DNA of 64,000 nt from Malurus cyaneus samueli (GCA_009741485.1 CM019214.1:8619662-8683661); one strand, 5' to 3'. Counted from the stretch's first letter, positions 1-12,545 are shown. The notes: generated by a model from the letters alone, not told the origin. Numbers and translations are program-made.

Positions 1-1457
1 GCTGATTTCAACTGAGAATGGCTCCAGATTGATTTGTTCAAAATATAGTCAATTACTTCCTCCTACAAATCAAAATTCACCACAGATGGCTCAGGAACAA
101 TGTATGATCTCTATACAGAAACCTCAGTTTATTTGTTTTACTTAAATACAAGGGTAACCTCCCGAGTTGGAGAACCAGAAATAACGTAAGTCTTATTGAT
201 GCTATTCATATGATTATGAAGGCTCAGAAATTTGATTGATTTTTGACACAACTTTTTTATTTGTCAAGATTTCTGTAAATTGTCAGGTGTAGTAAAGAAA
301 GTGACCTTCAGTAACCTTATTGTGCAAACATCGGAGTTTACAAGAATGCCTATTCACGTGTTTGAAATTCTTCATTTGCTTCTGGTAAATAATATTAGAT
401 AATATGTTAAAATACATGGAATATGGTGTTGTTTTAAATTTTATTCAAGTAGCCATCATGATGCTGTTGAAAGATTATAAATTTTGAGAGCTTGTGCCCA
501 AATACTCTCACAACGTGTGTTTGAGGATGGCAAATTTTATGATGTACAAACATTTAAGTGAAAATAAGAGCTGTTTTAAATAGATTTTTTTTAAAAAAAC
601 ATCCAGCCTCTGAATTTTGTTATAGTGTGTTGTGCATAAGAACATCTTAATCTCAGGCTTTTATAATTTAGAAATGCTGCAATATCAGCATTAAGAGCAG
701 GCACACTGCTATCCCTTTTTGGAATGCAAGACCTTAATTCCATGGAAGTTAAGTAAAACATGTGGCTCTTAACCATGACCAGAGCAAATATCTTTTACAC
801 TTATTTTACACTATTATTTGCTCTACTGAGGTGAAAATAACCATTATAGGACTGGGATGCATTTCTGACATTCTCAGTTAACAAAATGCCATACTATTAG
901 AAGTTGAATTACAAACTGGCAAGAATGTTAAACGGATGCAGTTACATTGTGGTGATTTTATTTTTTTCTAGTGGTTTGGGAAAAACCCCAAACGTGCTAT
1001 TTGTAAGGTGAAGCAAATACCACAAGGTAGCTGAGCTGGTGTGAAGGCTCAGTGCCAACAGACAGAGTGGTCCAGCCCCTATTACCTGCTCTGGGGAGGG
1101 GAGGAAGTAGAGAAATTAGGAGTAAAGTTAAGCCCAGGAAGAAGAGAGCAATAGGAGGAAGATGTTTTTAAGATTTGGGTTTATTTCTCATCACCCTACT
1201 CTGAATTGATTGGAAACAAATCAATTTCCCCAATTAGAGCCTGTTTTGCCTATGACAGTAACTGGTGAGTGATCTCTCCCTGTCCTCATCTCCACCCATG
1301 AGCTTTAGTTATATTTTCTCTCCTCTGTCCAGGTGAGGAGGAGAGTGACAGAGAGACTTTCATGGGTAGCTGGCATCCCCTACAAATGTTCAAGGCTGCC
1401 CATGTGGGCTGTGTTTATAAATCACTTAAACCATGTTGAAGAAGCACTTGATTCAAG

Positions 1458-1590
1458 ATCATAGAATCACAGAATTATAGAATGGTTTGGGTTGGGAGGG
1501 GACCTTGAAGATCATCCTGTTCCAGTCCTCCTGCTGGGGATAGAGACACCTTCAACCAGACCAGTTTGCTCAGAGATTGCCCCTTCTAAG
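1458..1590 (-). mobile_element. CR1 LINE fragment (3' end)
   Basis: The segment begins with repeated ATAGAATCACAGAAT-type octamers, the reverse complement of the ATTCTRTG repeat that ends CR1 elements. The bird CR1 3' UTR signature follows: GGTTTGGGTTGGGAGGGGACC, then AGATCATC, GACACCTTC and an ACCAG...TTGCTCAGAG block. The element therefore lies on the minus strand with its 3' end at the left. Only about 130 bp remain, as is usual for 5'-truncated CR1 copies. Confidence 0.88.
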
Positions 1591-3557
1591 CTCACAGCTT
1601 TTCCCTTAGCAATAATCACCTCATAAGGCCACAACTGGGAACAAGTGCATTGGGCAAAACATCATAAAAATGAAAGAAACACTAATTAGTGTTTTTTTCC
1701 ATATCACTGAGTTTCTAAAGGGTGAAAAATTATTTTATAAAATATCTGGAAGTACTTTTTGCTGTGAAGTTGTAAGTTTGCCACCTGAGTTATTTTTCCA
1801 AACCCTGTTTTAAATGGGGATGCAGCTTCTCAGTTCCCAAGCAGTGTTTCTTGTCAAGGACGAATTGAACCTATTTGTTTGAGCTAAAATGTCCTTTCAG
1901 TTTCTGACCAGAATGAGAAGCATTGGAGAATAAAGCCTGCCTTTAATGTTTGCTGCTGGTGTTAACAAGTACCTTTGCTTGCAGCAGGATAATTCCACAG
2001 AAAGACAAATCTGAGGATTAGCAAGTTGGTACATTACGTTAATCCAATAAAACCCTGCAGTTTTATAGACTCATTTTCTGGTTTACTTATACCAAAGTAT
2101 TGCAGGTGAGTCAGGATGATGCAAAGACATTGGTGAAAAATCTTGGCCTTAGAATCATTCAGTCGCAGCAAACAGAGGAAAAGGAGGAGTTCTGTCTGAA
2201 ACCCCAGAATTTTTGCAGTCCATATATTATTGACAAGGCTCTAAGGATCTATGAATTTTCAGCAAAGTAACTATAGTGACCTTGCAGTGTTTAAGGGAGT
2301 TTTGAAGAAATGGCATAACTCTCCATAGGTTCAACAAAAATTCTGAGGTTAAGTGTAAAAAACAATAATTAAGGAAGCAGGAGGAGACGGTTTCTCTTCA
2401 TTCTCAATTGTGTGGAATTTTAGGAGTGCTCTGGGTTTTTTTCCTCTGCATCTTCTAAAAAGCCATAATCTTGTCAACTGACAATTCATTAAAAGATAAT
2501 TAACATTTAGGTGCCTTGAACTATATTCTTGATGAGCATTACAAATTTTATATATAGGAAACAAACTGGTTTCATTAAACATTTCTGGATTTTGTATATG
2601 CCATTAAAATTATTTGCAATAAAACATTTGTGAAAAACACAATTATTTTACTGATTAATTTTCTAATTAATTCTAATTGTAGCTAGCTATTTTGAAGTAA
2701 AATGCTAATTCTGGAAAGTACTTTGCTACATTTAGGATGAAATTATATTTTTGTGTCCCAGTTTATGCTTTGCAGGTGCATCATAAATGTTCAAGTCCTT
2801 TCAATGGTTTTTTCAGTGTTGCTTGGAGAAATATTTTTCAACATGGATCACCGTGTACCTGGATATTAACTGAACCCTTCTCTATGCAGCATTTCATTCT
2901 ACAGCTCTGACTCACTTTGCAGAGTTCTTTCTTGTGCAAAAAATGGCATGGCTGACATCAAAATAATTGTCTAAATAAATAGTGCACACAGTAATGGGGT
3001 TTGTAAGAGCATTCCCTTAGCTTGCATGAGTCCATTCTAGGCAGTAATTCAAATATTGGTTCAATATAGCACAGTGAGGAACCAATTAGTGTCCTCTCTT
3101 ATTATTTTTCTTTTAAATATACTAAAGAAAAGCAGAAAAAATTAAATAGATTCCTCATTTTATGATGTGAGAAAAGGAAGTACAAATGTGTTGCTGCATT
3201 TGATATTTCTCTGAGTCTGCTTTTAGCTTCTCCTTTGAAAGGAGCAGGAGATGCGGTAATGACTCTGAAAAGCTTTTTGTAAATACCTGCTTTTCTAAAT
3301 CTTTTCAGTGGCTGAAACAGAAATGGCCTTGTCTCAGGAGAGCTAATGTCATCAGTTCTCCCTTTGTCATTTCTAAGTCTGTGACATGTAATTTTTCTGT
3401 TGATGTAGTAACCAACATTAAGAAAAATCTCTTCAAAATGTTGCCTTCCTGTACAAGAGGCTTCATTCTTCTTGTATAAAATTTCCTGCATCTTGGTTTT
3501 GATAATACTTATTTAGTATGGAGAGGAAGAGAAGGCTAAGATGACTTTATACTTGGA

Positions 3558-3578
3558 ATGAAGCTTGCAAAGCTTCAT
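3558..3578. repeat. Short perfect inverted repeat
   Basis: ATGAAGCTT at 3558-3566 is followed by a 3-nt loop (GCA) and its exact reverse complement AAGCTTCAT at 3570-3578. It is short and has no gene context, so it is probably chance. Confidence 0.5.
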
Positions 3579-4516
3579 GAAGCCCCTTTTCTCTCAGAGG
3601 TAAGTTTGGATTTGTAATAAGAAAACCTCTCCATGTCACATGAGTTAAAACAGTGGGGCACGTAAGTTCAGGGAGAAGAACTCCTGACTTGCAGCCCAAG
3701 CCATTGTTACAAAGACAAAATGCAAGACCTGAGAAAGGCAGGTTGGTCTGGATCCTGTGGCTACTTGCTTACACTGATCTCATAAAGATTTATGATTTAC
3801 ACTGAAAAAAAAATGTTGGGGCTATGTCAAATTCCAACAAACCCCATATGTCACACACACCAAACTGGAATTGCAAAGGAATGGGCTCAAATGAAATTAA
3901 AGTCTTTTAAAATAAAATTAAAACAGCAGGCATAACAACACTGATTGAAAAAAATTGGCTTTTTTCAAGGAGAAGCTCTGAGTGAACTAATGAATGGTTT
4001 GAAGAAATATGGTGCTATTGCTCCTGAAGTAGTTACTGTATTTATCCTTGAAATGTTATCTCGCCTTTTTATTCATTAGTTCGTCAAACCAGGCATTTTT
4101 TTCCAAACGTAAATTTGACTTTCTTTCCCCCATTAAGCTGGAAGTGGAAAGGAGCACATCAGTATCACAAGCCACATTAAAATTTTAACAGGAAGCCTTT
4201 TTACAGAAATGCCAAAAAGTTCTTAATTTAAAATGCAGAGCATACAGGAGTTCAAACCACTTGAAAAAACACACAGAGAAATAGGACACTTCCATTGAAA
4301 TGGCTTCCTTAAGTTTCTGACTGCTAGAAGGTATTTCTGAGGTCTCTGTTTTTTATGAATACCTCCAGGAAATGATAGCTCAAAACCTTGAGCACAGAGT
4401 TGGCAAAAGGCACACTTCTCTCTCCACAATAACTGCAATTATACATTTGGAAAATAGCCCAGGGAGTGTTCAACTGGACAATGAGAACTTGCATATCTTA
4501 GCTCCCTCAACAAAAG

Positions 4517-4584
4517 TTTTTTTTTTTTTTGGTTTTTTTTTTTTTTTTTGTTTTGTTTTGTTTTGTTTTTTTTTTTTTTTTTTT
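4517..4584. repeat. Poly-T / (TTTTG) low-complexity tract
   Basis: A tract of almost pure T broken by GG and by three TTTTG steps. It could be an expanded homopolymer or the A-tail relic of a minus-strand retroposed sequence. I see no retrogene body next to it. Confidence 0.85.
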
Positions 4585-7152
4585 AAATTTTGTTTTTCAA
4601 ATTCTGCTCCTAGCACGTGTATTATCCAGGAGAGAAATGTAGATAGTTATCCCAGGGTGGCTCTCGCTGTTAACAGCTATGGGTGCTTATTGAGAACCTC
4701 TTTTCTATTTCATTGCACATGGTTTCTTACTCAAAACCTTTCAGTTTAGAATATTGCATCGATAGCCTATTTTTCTGATATTTACTATTAGATTAGATTA
4801 AGGTGAAGAGAACTAAAAGCTTGCAGAGCACTCAGTGCTTCCTGAAATTGAAGCAAACTCGGTTTTGTTCATTAATGTTATTGAACTGACCGCTGTGTAA
4901 TTTGCACAAGTTCTTAATAGCTGAAAGAATTTGTGGCTGTGTGAACCAGGATATCAACAAAAGGTTAAGTTCCTTGATTTCTGGTGCATGGGTTTTGCAG
5001 TTCTGTATCCAGAGAAGAAAATTGACTGCAAAACTTGTGTCCCAGAGGACAAGAGAGTTGTCACAGCACTCTGGCAAAAGGCCGGAGCACTGCAATTCAT
5101 CCCTCATAAAGCTGCGGTCTGGAACCATTGTTGGCTAATTCTTTACAGCAAAGCAAATGCTACTGATGGAGATTGGAGTCTCCAAAGAAATAAGAACACT
5201 TGACCTTTGTTCTAAATAGGCCACAGATTTCTGTAATCCTGATTTTCAAATGCCTTGGTCCATGTGGTCTGTTATGGATCACAAAGGGTGATTAATAAAT
5301 CAGGGCTGGGATGGCCAGTGCTACCTAAATTACATGGAGCCTCCAGTCTCTGTGAGTGGCTGCTTTCTGTCCCACGAGAAACACAAAAGGTCTGTGATGT
5401 TTCAGAAATTCTCCTTGTACTTGGGTATCTGGTTGCTAATGCTGCACCTGAGCTCTTGATGTGCAAATAGCAACCCTTCCTTTCAGCAGCCCCTCAAACA
5501 ATATTTATAAGATGAAACCGTGAAAAACCCCATGTAAAACTGGAGTTGTTTTTTTTTTTTTAATACTTTAAATGAAATCATGCTTTACAGAGTATATTCA
5601 CTTGTGTAACTTTTTTGATAATGATTCACACTATAATGGAGAGCAATGTGTTATTCTGGTAATTGCAGGCAGAGGATGTATCTGAGCATTTAATTTAGAG
5701 CAGAATCCTTCAAGAGCTTTGCCTGAACAAGACAAAAAACAGTCTTGTGAGTATAACATGTAGCAAAATCAAATGATCCTCCAAAGATGTTGTATTTATA
5801 CACTAACCAAGTAAATATTGTACTTCCTAAAAATAAAATTTTTCCAACCCATGCATTATTTGGAATAACACAAAACCAGAGTGTTTTAAAATTTAGTTTG
5901 AAGGTAACAAGTAATGTTACATTGCTATTGTGCATGAACTGAAAATTGTATGCTAAATTTTTTTTATGTGAAAACTGAGCAGAAGATTTTGGTTGTATGC
6001 AGCAGAATTTTGGGGAAGTAATGGCATTTCACAGTTGTGACAAAGAAAAGCCCAAATATTTTCATGTGGCCTGCCTCTATTTATTGCACCAATTTCAAAA
6101 TAGTATTTTAACATGTAAGGAAGTGCTAAATTAGTTTCCTTATCTTTCTTAGGTGCCTGCTATGTGAGCTGTTCAGGTACCAGAGGGCGAATGAATCATT
6201 CAATTCATCTGGATGAATCGAGATGCTGTTTTCACTGTGTCACTTCTGAATTTTGGAATGTTTTGTAATATTTGCAGCTCTTTGATAGGTCTAGCTCACT
6301 TGAACCCTTGGAAGTGATGGGGATAAAGCTTAAGAAGCGTTGCCTATAGGTGTAAGGACAGCTATGACAAGTGCCTTTAATTATACTCTTAAATACAGTT
6401 TTATCTTTTGGACACTTCCCTCACCCAGTGCACAGAAAATAGACACAGCTGTTATTTACTAAAGGCTGAAAAACTATAAAACTGTACAGTAAATACCAGT
6501 TTTTTCCCTTCCTGAGAAATCACTGAATCGACCCGAGCTGCCAGTTCCACAACACTAATACCCCGCTGAAAACTAGATGATACTAATGGGATTTGTACTC
6601 TTCCCGTCAGAAAGATGGGGTGACTTGATGTGGCGGGTGTGTGTCCCCACTGGTCCCCGCTACACGGGGGTGGCACCTGCCGGAGGACAGTGAAGGGGGA
6701 CCGGGAAGGGGGATGGACAAGGAGGAGAGGGGAGCGGGAGGACAGGGGAGAAGGAGAAGGAAAAGGGAAATGTGCAGCCGCGGAGGCGCTCCGGCCCCGC
6801 AACGCCGGCTGCTCCACTCCGCTCCCGGCAGGTCGGGACGGCGGCCCCGGATCCCGCCCCGCATCCCATCCCGGATCCCGCCCGGCACCCCATCCCATCC
6901 CGTATCCCGGCCCGGCTCCGGCCGGCGAGAGGCGCTGCGGGAGCGCGGCCGCGGGGCCGGATCGGCAACGGGAGAGGTGCGGGGGGACGCGGTGGAGGCG
7001 GCTCCGCTCCTGGTGGGGACGGCTGGGCTGGAGCCACCCCGGGGAGCCCGGGCTGCGGGCGGAGCGCGGTGTGAGCGCGTGTGAGGCGGGTGACGCGGTG
7101 TGCGGGGGGGGAGCGCTGCAGGTGTGTCGCTGCGGGCTGTGAGCTCGTGCCC

Positions 7153-7646
7153 GTGAGTGCGGGGCTGGCCGTGCTCTCTGCGGGCTGTGCTCTCCGTGTG
7201 AGTGCGGGGCTGGCCGTGCTCTCTGCGGGCTGTGCTCTCCGTGTGAGTGCGGGGCTGGCCGTGCTCTCTGCGGGCTGTGCTCTCGTGTGAGTGCGGGGCT
7301 GGCCGTGCTCTCTGCGGGCTGTGCTCTCTGTGTGAGTGCGGGGCTGGCCGTGCTCTCTGCGGGCTGTGCTCTCCGTGTGAGTGCGGGGCTGGCCGTGCTC
7401 TCTGCGGGCTGTGCTCTCCGTGTGAGTGCGGGGCTGGCCGTGCTCTCTGCGGGCTGTGCTCTCTGTGTGAGTGCGGGGCTGGCCGTGCTCTCTGCGGGCT
7501 GTGCTCTCGTGTGAGTGCGGGGCTGGCCGTGCTCTCTGCGGGCTGTGCTCTCCGTGTGAGTGCGGGGCTGGCCGTGCTCTCTGCGGGCTGTGCTCTCCGT
7601 GTGAGTGCGGGGCTGGCCGTGCTCTCTGCGGGCTGTGCTCTCCGTG
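7153..7646 (+). repeat. GC-rich minisatellite, 11 units of 44/45 bp
   Basis: Eleven near-identical units start at 7153, 7198, 7243, 7287, 7332, 7377, 7422, 7467, 7511, 7556 and 7601. Each begins GTGAGTGCGGGGCTGGCCGT and ends with a CTGTGCTCTC(C/T)GT-like stretch. Spacings are 45 bp except for two of 44 bp (units 3 to 4 and 8 to 9), where one C is missing. Because 45 is divisible by three and the unit lacks stops in several frames, both strands show long repetitive open frames. I regard these as artefacts of the repeat, not genes. Very low divergence between units suggests recent expansion or homogenisation. Confidence 0.97.
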
Positions 7647-7649
7647 CCC

Positions 7650-7787
7650 CAGCCGGAGCCGAGCCCGAGGGAGCGGGACTTCACCAGGGAAGCCCCTTCC
7701 TGGCTGCGGAGTTGGCAGCAGCCGCCCTCGGCGGTGGCAGCGATGCTGCTGCTAGTACGTGACTTTCCTCTCCCGACGAGGTTTCTG
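7650..7787 (+). other. SYTL5: Candidate 3' part of non-coding first exon
   Basis: Downstream of the minisatellite the island carries a strong donor, TTCTG|GTAAGT, with GT at 7788-7789. This would end a promoter-proximal exon at 7787. An ATG at 7743 with G at -3 opens a short frame of 15 codons (starting Met-Leu-Leu-Leu-Val) that runs into the donor, so the transcript could carry a small upstream ORF. The exon start is not visible, and the left coordinate only marks the end of the repeat. Support is one good donor in the right place, with no transcript evidence. Confidence 0.3.
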
Positions 7788-9099
7788 GTAAGTCCGTCGT
7801 TCTTAGTAAAACCGGTTTGGGGGTTGTTTTGGTTTTGTTCTCCCTTTTCCCCCTCTTCTTTCCCCCGAGAGAAGGACCCTGCGGCGCGGTCCCGATGGAG
7901 ACCCTCCCGCGGGTGCCCTGCCCGGAGCGGGGGCTCCGCTGGTCCGGCTCCCCCCGCGGAAACCGGGAGCTTTTGGTGGGAATAATCTGATAGGGAGTGC
8001 CTGCATATTTGATTGGAGTTCATTCTTTAATGCTTTCTACAACGTGTTGCTGGGTAAAGCCAAGGTGGTGGTTCTTGCCCGTCAGTGCTGCCGTCTGGGT
8101 TTTGTTCCGTGGAAGGGATAAGGAACGGGCACTGAATTGTTCTTTTCACAACTGAGCAGGTGAGCGGCTCTGTGGGGCTTAGATGAAAATCGATTCTTGC
8201 CGTGTGCTGCCTAAATTGTTCTTCCATCTTTTTGCTTTAAAAGGTCTACTTACTTATTCTTAAATCCAATAATGTATAACTTCAGTTTTATTTTATGGCT
8301 ATACAAAGGAAAGAATAAATTTGAGGCAGAGAACCATTTACACAGTAGTTTTGGATATTTGATAGTTACTGAATGAAGCTAACCACCACTCATTTCAGTA
8401 TTCCAAGTGTGGAATCATAGCATGGGGACAATTAGGAGTTCTGCACCCCAGAGTTAGTAATCCTTGGAAAGCCTTGACAGACACGATTTTATGTGACTGC
8501 CAGGGAAGGAGCCCTTTAAGCGAATGTGAGACAATAGAGGAGCAGGTGGGACAATTACCTGTGAAGTGCACAAGTGTTACTGTTTTGCAATTGAGCTGGG
8601 AGATTTGTTCAAGGTGCAGCCCATTAAGCTTTTTAAAACCCTTTGAGGTCCAGATGCGCAGAGCATTCCTTGTTTTCAGTGGATCCCAAAGGAAGAACTG
8701 GATGGATTATTGCCTTAAAAGGTTGAGGTGAGGAATGTTCTCTTTACTCAAGAAAGAAAAGGTCTAAAAATAGCCAGTGCTGGAAATTTGAAGTTGGGCA
8801 TCCTGAGACTAGACAGAGGGTGCAGTTTTTAAAAATAAAAGCACTCTAATTAGACTAATGAGTTCTTAGTGTTCTTTATAATTAAGAAACTTTAAACCAG
8901 GAATGTTTCTTCTAAAGGCAGGTTTATTTATAACAGGACTTAGTATGGGGAAATCTTATGGGCTATGTATAGGGGAGGCAGAACTAGTGATCATAATGAA
9001 TCTTTATTGCCATACAATCAGCAAAGCTTCATTATCTCTGAGTAGCACACCCTCCTTGTATTCTCTCTTTCCTTCCTCAACTTCCTTGGTGTAAAAGGG

Positions 9100-9786
9100 C
9101 TCAATAATATTGAGAGCAGCCCTGAGGAGAAGAACTTGAGGATGTTGGTTGGTGAGAAGCTTAACATGACCCAGCCATGTGCCCCTGCATCCCACAAATG
9201 TGTCCTGCACTGCACCAACAGCAGCATGGGCAGCAGTGCCAGGGAGGGGATTCTGCACCTCTGCTCTGGTCAGACCCCACCTGCAGAGCTGCATCCAGCC
9301 CTGGAAACCCCAGCATGGGAATAACATGGACCTGCTGGAGTGAGCTCACAGGAGGCCACAAAGAGAACTGGGGACTGGACCACCTCTGATATAAAGACAG
9401 GTTGAGAGGGTTGGGGTGGTTCAGCCTGGAGAAAGAAGGTTCTGGAGAGACCTTACAGCCCCTTCCTGTACCTAAAGGGGGCCACAGGAAACCTGGAGAG
9501 GGACTTTTGACAAGGGCATGTAGTGATAGGACAAAGCGTAATGGATGTAAGGTCCAAGAGGTTTGATTTAGATTGAATGTTGGGAAGAAATTCTTCACCA
9601 TAAGGTTGGTGAGGTACTGGAACAAGCTGACAGAGAAACTGTGAATGACCCACTCCTGGAGGTGTTGAAGGCCAGGTTGGGTGGGGCTTTGAGTGGCTTG
9701 ATCTGGTGGAAACTGTGGCAGGAGGGATAAAATTGGATGAACTTTTAGATCCCTTTCAACCCAAGACATTCTGTGTTTCTGTGATG
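9100..9786 (+). mobile_element. CR1 LINE, 3' end with terminal repeat
   Basis: About 690 bp match the conserved bird CR1 3' region in order: GAGAGCAGCCCTGAGGAGAA, a GAAGCTTAACATGA block, CAGACCCCACCTG, CATCCAGCCCTGG, ACATGGACCTGCTGGAG, GTTCAGCCTGGAGAA, CTAAAGGGGGCC, GGAAGAAATTCTTCACCA and CTTTCAACCCAAGACATTCTGTG. The 3' terminus carries the ATTCTGTG-type repeat at about 9768-9783, so the 3' end is intact. The reverse transcriptase portion is 5'-truncated and interrupted, so the element cannot move by itself. It is in the same orientation as SYTL5. Confidence 0.93.
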
Positions 9787-10205
9787 TCCATGTTTAGCCT
9801 TTCACTATATGTTTTTCTGTGTATTTTAATATAAATTATTCCACAAGTGCAATTATATTCAGGGGTCTCCCTGTTTTCTATCTAAGCAATTATGGGGAAG
9901 AGTTGGAAGGTGAGAGTTGCTATTCATGGATCTGAGTCAAGTTTGAACAATGTGGTTTGTAAGGCTCAGGTGTGGGTGCAATTCCCAGACAATATCAAAG
10001 TGTTTAAACATTTGAAGTTATTTAACATGCTAACATTTCTAAGAAGCATTCAGCACTATGTTTACCCTTAGGAAATACTTTACTAGCATTTAACAACTAG
10101 CGTGTTTGACTTTTATAGATTTCATAATAGTTGAAATCTTAAGTTCTCTATAGATGAAGGAATACTTATTTAACCAAAATTCTAAGTAATTTTTGGGGTT
10201 GTAGC

Positions 10206-10351
10206 TAGTTTGTTTTGGTTTGTTTTTTTGTTTTTTTTTTTTGTTTTTTTTGGGTTTTTTTTTTGTTTTTTCATTTTTTTTTTTTTTTGTTTTTTTTTTG
10301 GGGGGGGGGTTTGGGGTTTTTTTGTTTTTTTTTGTTTTGTTTTTTTTTTTA
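10206..10351. repeat. T/G-rich low-complexity tract
   Basis: About 145 bp of T runs separated by single G bases, with a run of ten G at 10300-10309 followed by TTTGGGG. The complementary strand would read as lysine-rich protein, and the plus strand as Phe-rich, but neither is a gene. Confidence 0.9.
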
Positions 10352-10970
10352 GTGGAAAGACAGCAGGCCTGAAGGATTGTGTTAAACAATTCAGTGTGAG
10401 GGTGCAATCATCTAGTCGTTTGCCTGTCTGCAAAACCTGTTCTTATTACATAATGCTGTAAATCTCCCTATCAAGAGAGATAAATTTCATACCTGGTGAT
10501 TAACTGCTGTCTGTTCATAAGGCATTTGGTGTGGTGGAGGGAGGCAGGGACTCTGTTTGCTGGGAGGATGGCTGGAGACATCTGCAGTGCAGGACTGTTG
10601 TGACTGAGGGCTGTTTCCAGGTTTTATTGCTGTTTGCCCACATTGACTCTGCCTTCTGTTCAAAGTTCGTTCCTAGCAGGGATGAGCTCGCTCATGTGTT
10701 TGTTATCCCAGAGCCTGGAAACATAGAAAAAACAGGAATAGGTAAGCACAGTGGGAAGAGTAGACCTTGAAGATCAGCCTGGATTTGGTTCCGAGAGTGG
10801 GAGGTAATTTGTGGCAGGCACAGGAAGCTCTCAGGTGTGTATTCCTTTGGATTTTAGAGTAACTTTTTTCAAATCCTTATATTGAAGGAATGCATAAACA
10901 TATACACCTAATAAGTGACAATGAAGCTTTCTGAGTTCCTTCTGTTCCAAACACCGTGGCTCTGCTGTTT

Positions 10971-10990
10971 AAAAAAAAAAAAAAAAAAAA
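10971..10990. repeat. A20 homopolymer
   Basis: Twenty consecutive A bases inside the inferred first intron. No retrogene lies upstream. Confidence 0.9.
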
Positions 10991-11111
10991 TCTGTTTTAA
11001 GCTTGTCTCTTAGTTATCCTAGGTGCGACCAAGTGGCCCCATTTTGTGGGGCTTTCCATAGTCTGGGGCATGGCTTCAGAACAGAATCAGTTGCTTGGGA
11101 ACTGAATTAGC

Positions 11112-11134
11112 TTTTTTTTTTTTTTTTTTTTTTT
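11112..11134. repeat. T23 homopolymer
   Basis: Uninterrupted T run about 120 bp after the A20 tract. I see no gene or element attached to it. Confidence 0.9.
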
Positions 11135-12514
11135 AAATCTTTCTCTGCCTGCACTGAAATTTCTTTATCATTCAATTACTCTAATCTGTACCTTTTTATT
11201 TTCTTCATAACTTTTCCCTGGGCGTGCTTTTTGCATTGCTTAGAAACAGAAATGGAATCAGAAATGAAACAAAATTCCATTGTGGTTTGAACTATATTCC
11301 ACAAATGGTATTAACAGGAAGCTCCTTAAACAAGGATTTTATTTATTTTTGAAGGGAGTTGCTCTGCATCTTCATTTAAATGCACCTCTGGAATATTTAT
11401 ATTATTTGGGGCATCCCTCCTTGTTGACTTTTTTTTTTTCCCTCTTTGAGAGGTTGCCTTTCACCACAGCCTGTGCTTTTTAGGAATGGTTGCATTATGT
11501 GTGGGGATGAGTGACTTTTGAATTGCACTGCCACTTCTCACCTGTAAAAAACTCTGCCTGGCCAGCTGAGTAAGTTCAGTGCATCCACAGATGGCAGGAA
11601 AACATATTCCTGCATCAAGGTCTCCAAAATTTATATAATTTATAAAATATATACAGAGATGGAGGGAATGTAGGAATTGTGTACAACTCCAGTGTGTTTC
11701 CAGAGCTTGAACAGGAGAGTGCAGCTTGCAGGAGATGTTTGGGTTTGGTTTTTTTTTTTTTAAAGTCTGTGATACAAAAGTTGCAGGTTTTATCTGAATA
11801 ATGTGGAAGCCAATGACCATGACCACAGGCACCTTGTTTCCAAGAATTGTACTATTGAATTTCTGGGAAAAAGCAGTGTTGGAAAGCAAGCCATGTAAGT
11901 GCTTGAAAGTAAGCCATTTGTTGTTTGGAGATTATATTTTTCGTTTGCAGTTAGTGTGTGACAGAGCTTTTTGAGCAGTTGAATGTGCTTTGAATCAGAG
12001 GTTGCTCCTCACTTCTGCAGCCACTGCAGAGCTCTAGAGAAGGTCAGTCCTGGGAAGAGCTTTCTTTAATATTGCTTCCAAAATCTCATTCATTTTCCTG
12101 AATCTTTGCACAAAATTCCTGGTGAGCCTGACGTGTCAGGGAAGAGAAAAATGGAGAAATAAGGATCTGAATTCCCATTGTCACAATATTAAATCTCCTT
12201 AAGAAAATAAATAGGCTAATGATGCCAAGATTAACAGGTGCTTATACACACATGCAACTTTGGAAGGCTTCAGTTAAAAAAATACTGAATAAAATAAAGA
12301 TGCAGTCTAGGAATTAGCATCCATTGACTGCAGGCATTAGTGCAGCAATGACACCAACTGAATCATGGAGGATGCTAATATTGACAGCCAAGAATGTGAG
12401 AATTGTATGGGGAATGGAGAGTCCGAAACCTGTTTAAAGTAATCCAGAAGACTGAAACATGATGAAAGTGAGTGTGCATTTGAAAGATATTGGGTTTTTA
12501 ATTTGAAGATTAAT

Positions 12515-12517
<3 letters not shown>

Positions 12518-12545
<28 letters not shown>
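12518..12545. repeat. A28 homopolymer
   Basis: Uninterrupted run of about 28 A bases. It may be a retroposon tail or a slippage-prone homopolymer. Confidence 0.9.

Larger units (their letters stand above)
1..6599. other. Intergenic / upstream flank, AT-rich
   Basis: AT-rich DNA upstream of the CpG island. I found no exon with flanking splice signals, no RNA gene and no recognisable protein; every open frame is short and unlike any family I know. It holds one CR1 fragment near 1458-1590, a T-rich low-complexity tract at 4517-4584 and a short perfect inverted repeat at 3558-3578. It may contain regulatory elements, which cannot be judged without a cross-species alignment. Confidence 0.6.
6600..7990 (+). 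promoter_or_regulatory. SYTL5: CpG island, likely SYTL5 promoter region
   Basis: Base composition changes abruptly from AT-rich flanks to GC- and CpG-rich DNA over about 1.4 kb. The island contains GC-box-like CCCGCCCC near 6866 and GGGCGGAGC near 7056, imperfect CCCATCCCG/GGATCCCG repeats at 6849-6911, and no obvious TATA box. It is the only CpG island in the window and lies upstream of SYTL5 on the same strand, so it most likely drives that gene. It is about 26 kb from the first coding exon, so at least one non-coding 5' exon is implied. Bidirectional activity or another transcript is possible. The island itself is directly visible; the link to SYTL5 is inference. Confidence 0.65.

Noticed and set aside
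6452..8023. Long (over 500 codons) minus-strand open frame and overlapping plus-strand frames in the CpG island
   Set aside because: They owe their length to the 44/45-bp GC-rich repeat, which lacks stops in several frames. The product is a 15-residue repeat interrupted by frame shifts at the 44-bp units, with no domain similarity. Openness in many frames at once indicates composition, not coding.
9004..9769. Open frames on both strands over 9.0-9.8 kb
   Set aside because: They lie in a CR1 element; the minus-strand frames are antisense shadows and the plus-strand remnant is interrupted.
10090..10461. Lys-rich and Phe-rich open frames
   Set aside because: They translate the T/G homopolymer tract; low-complexity artefact.
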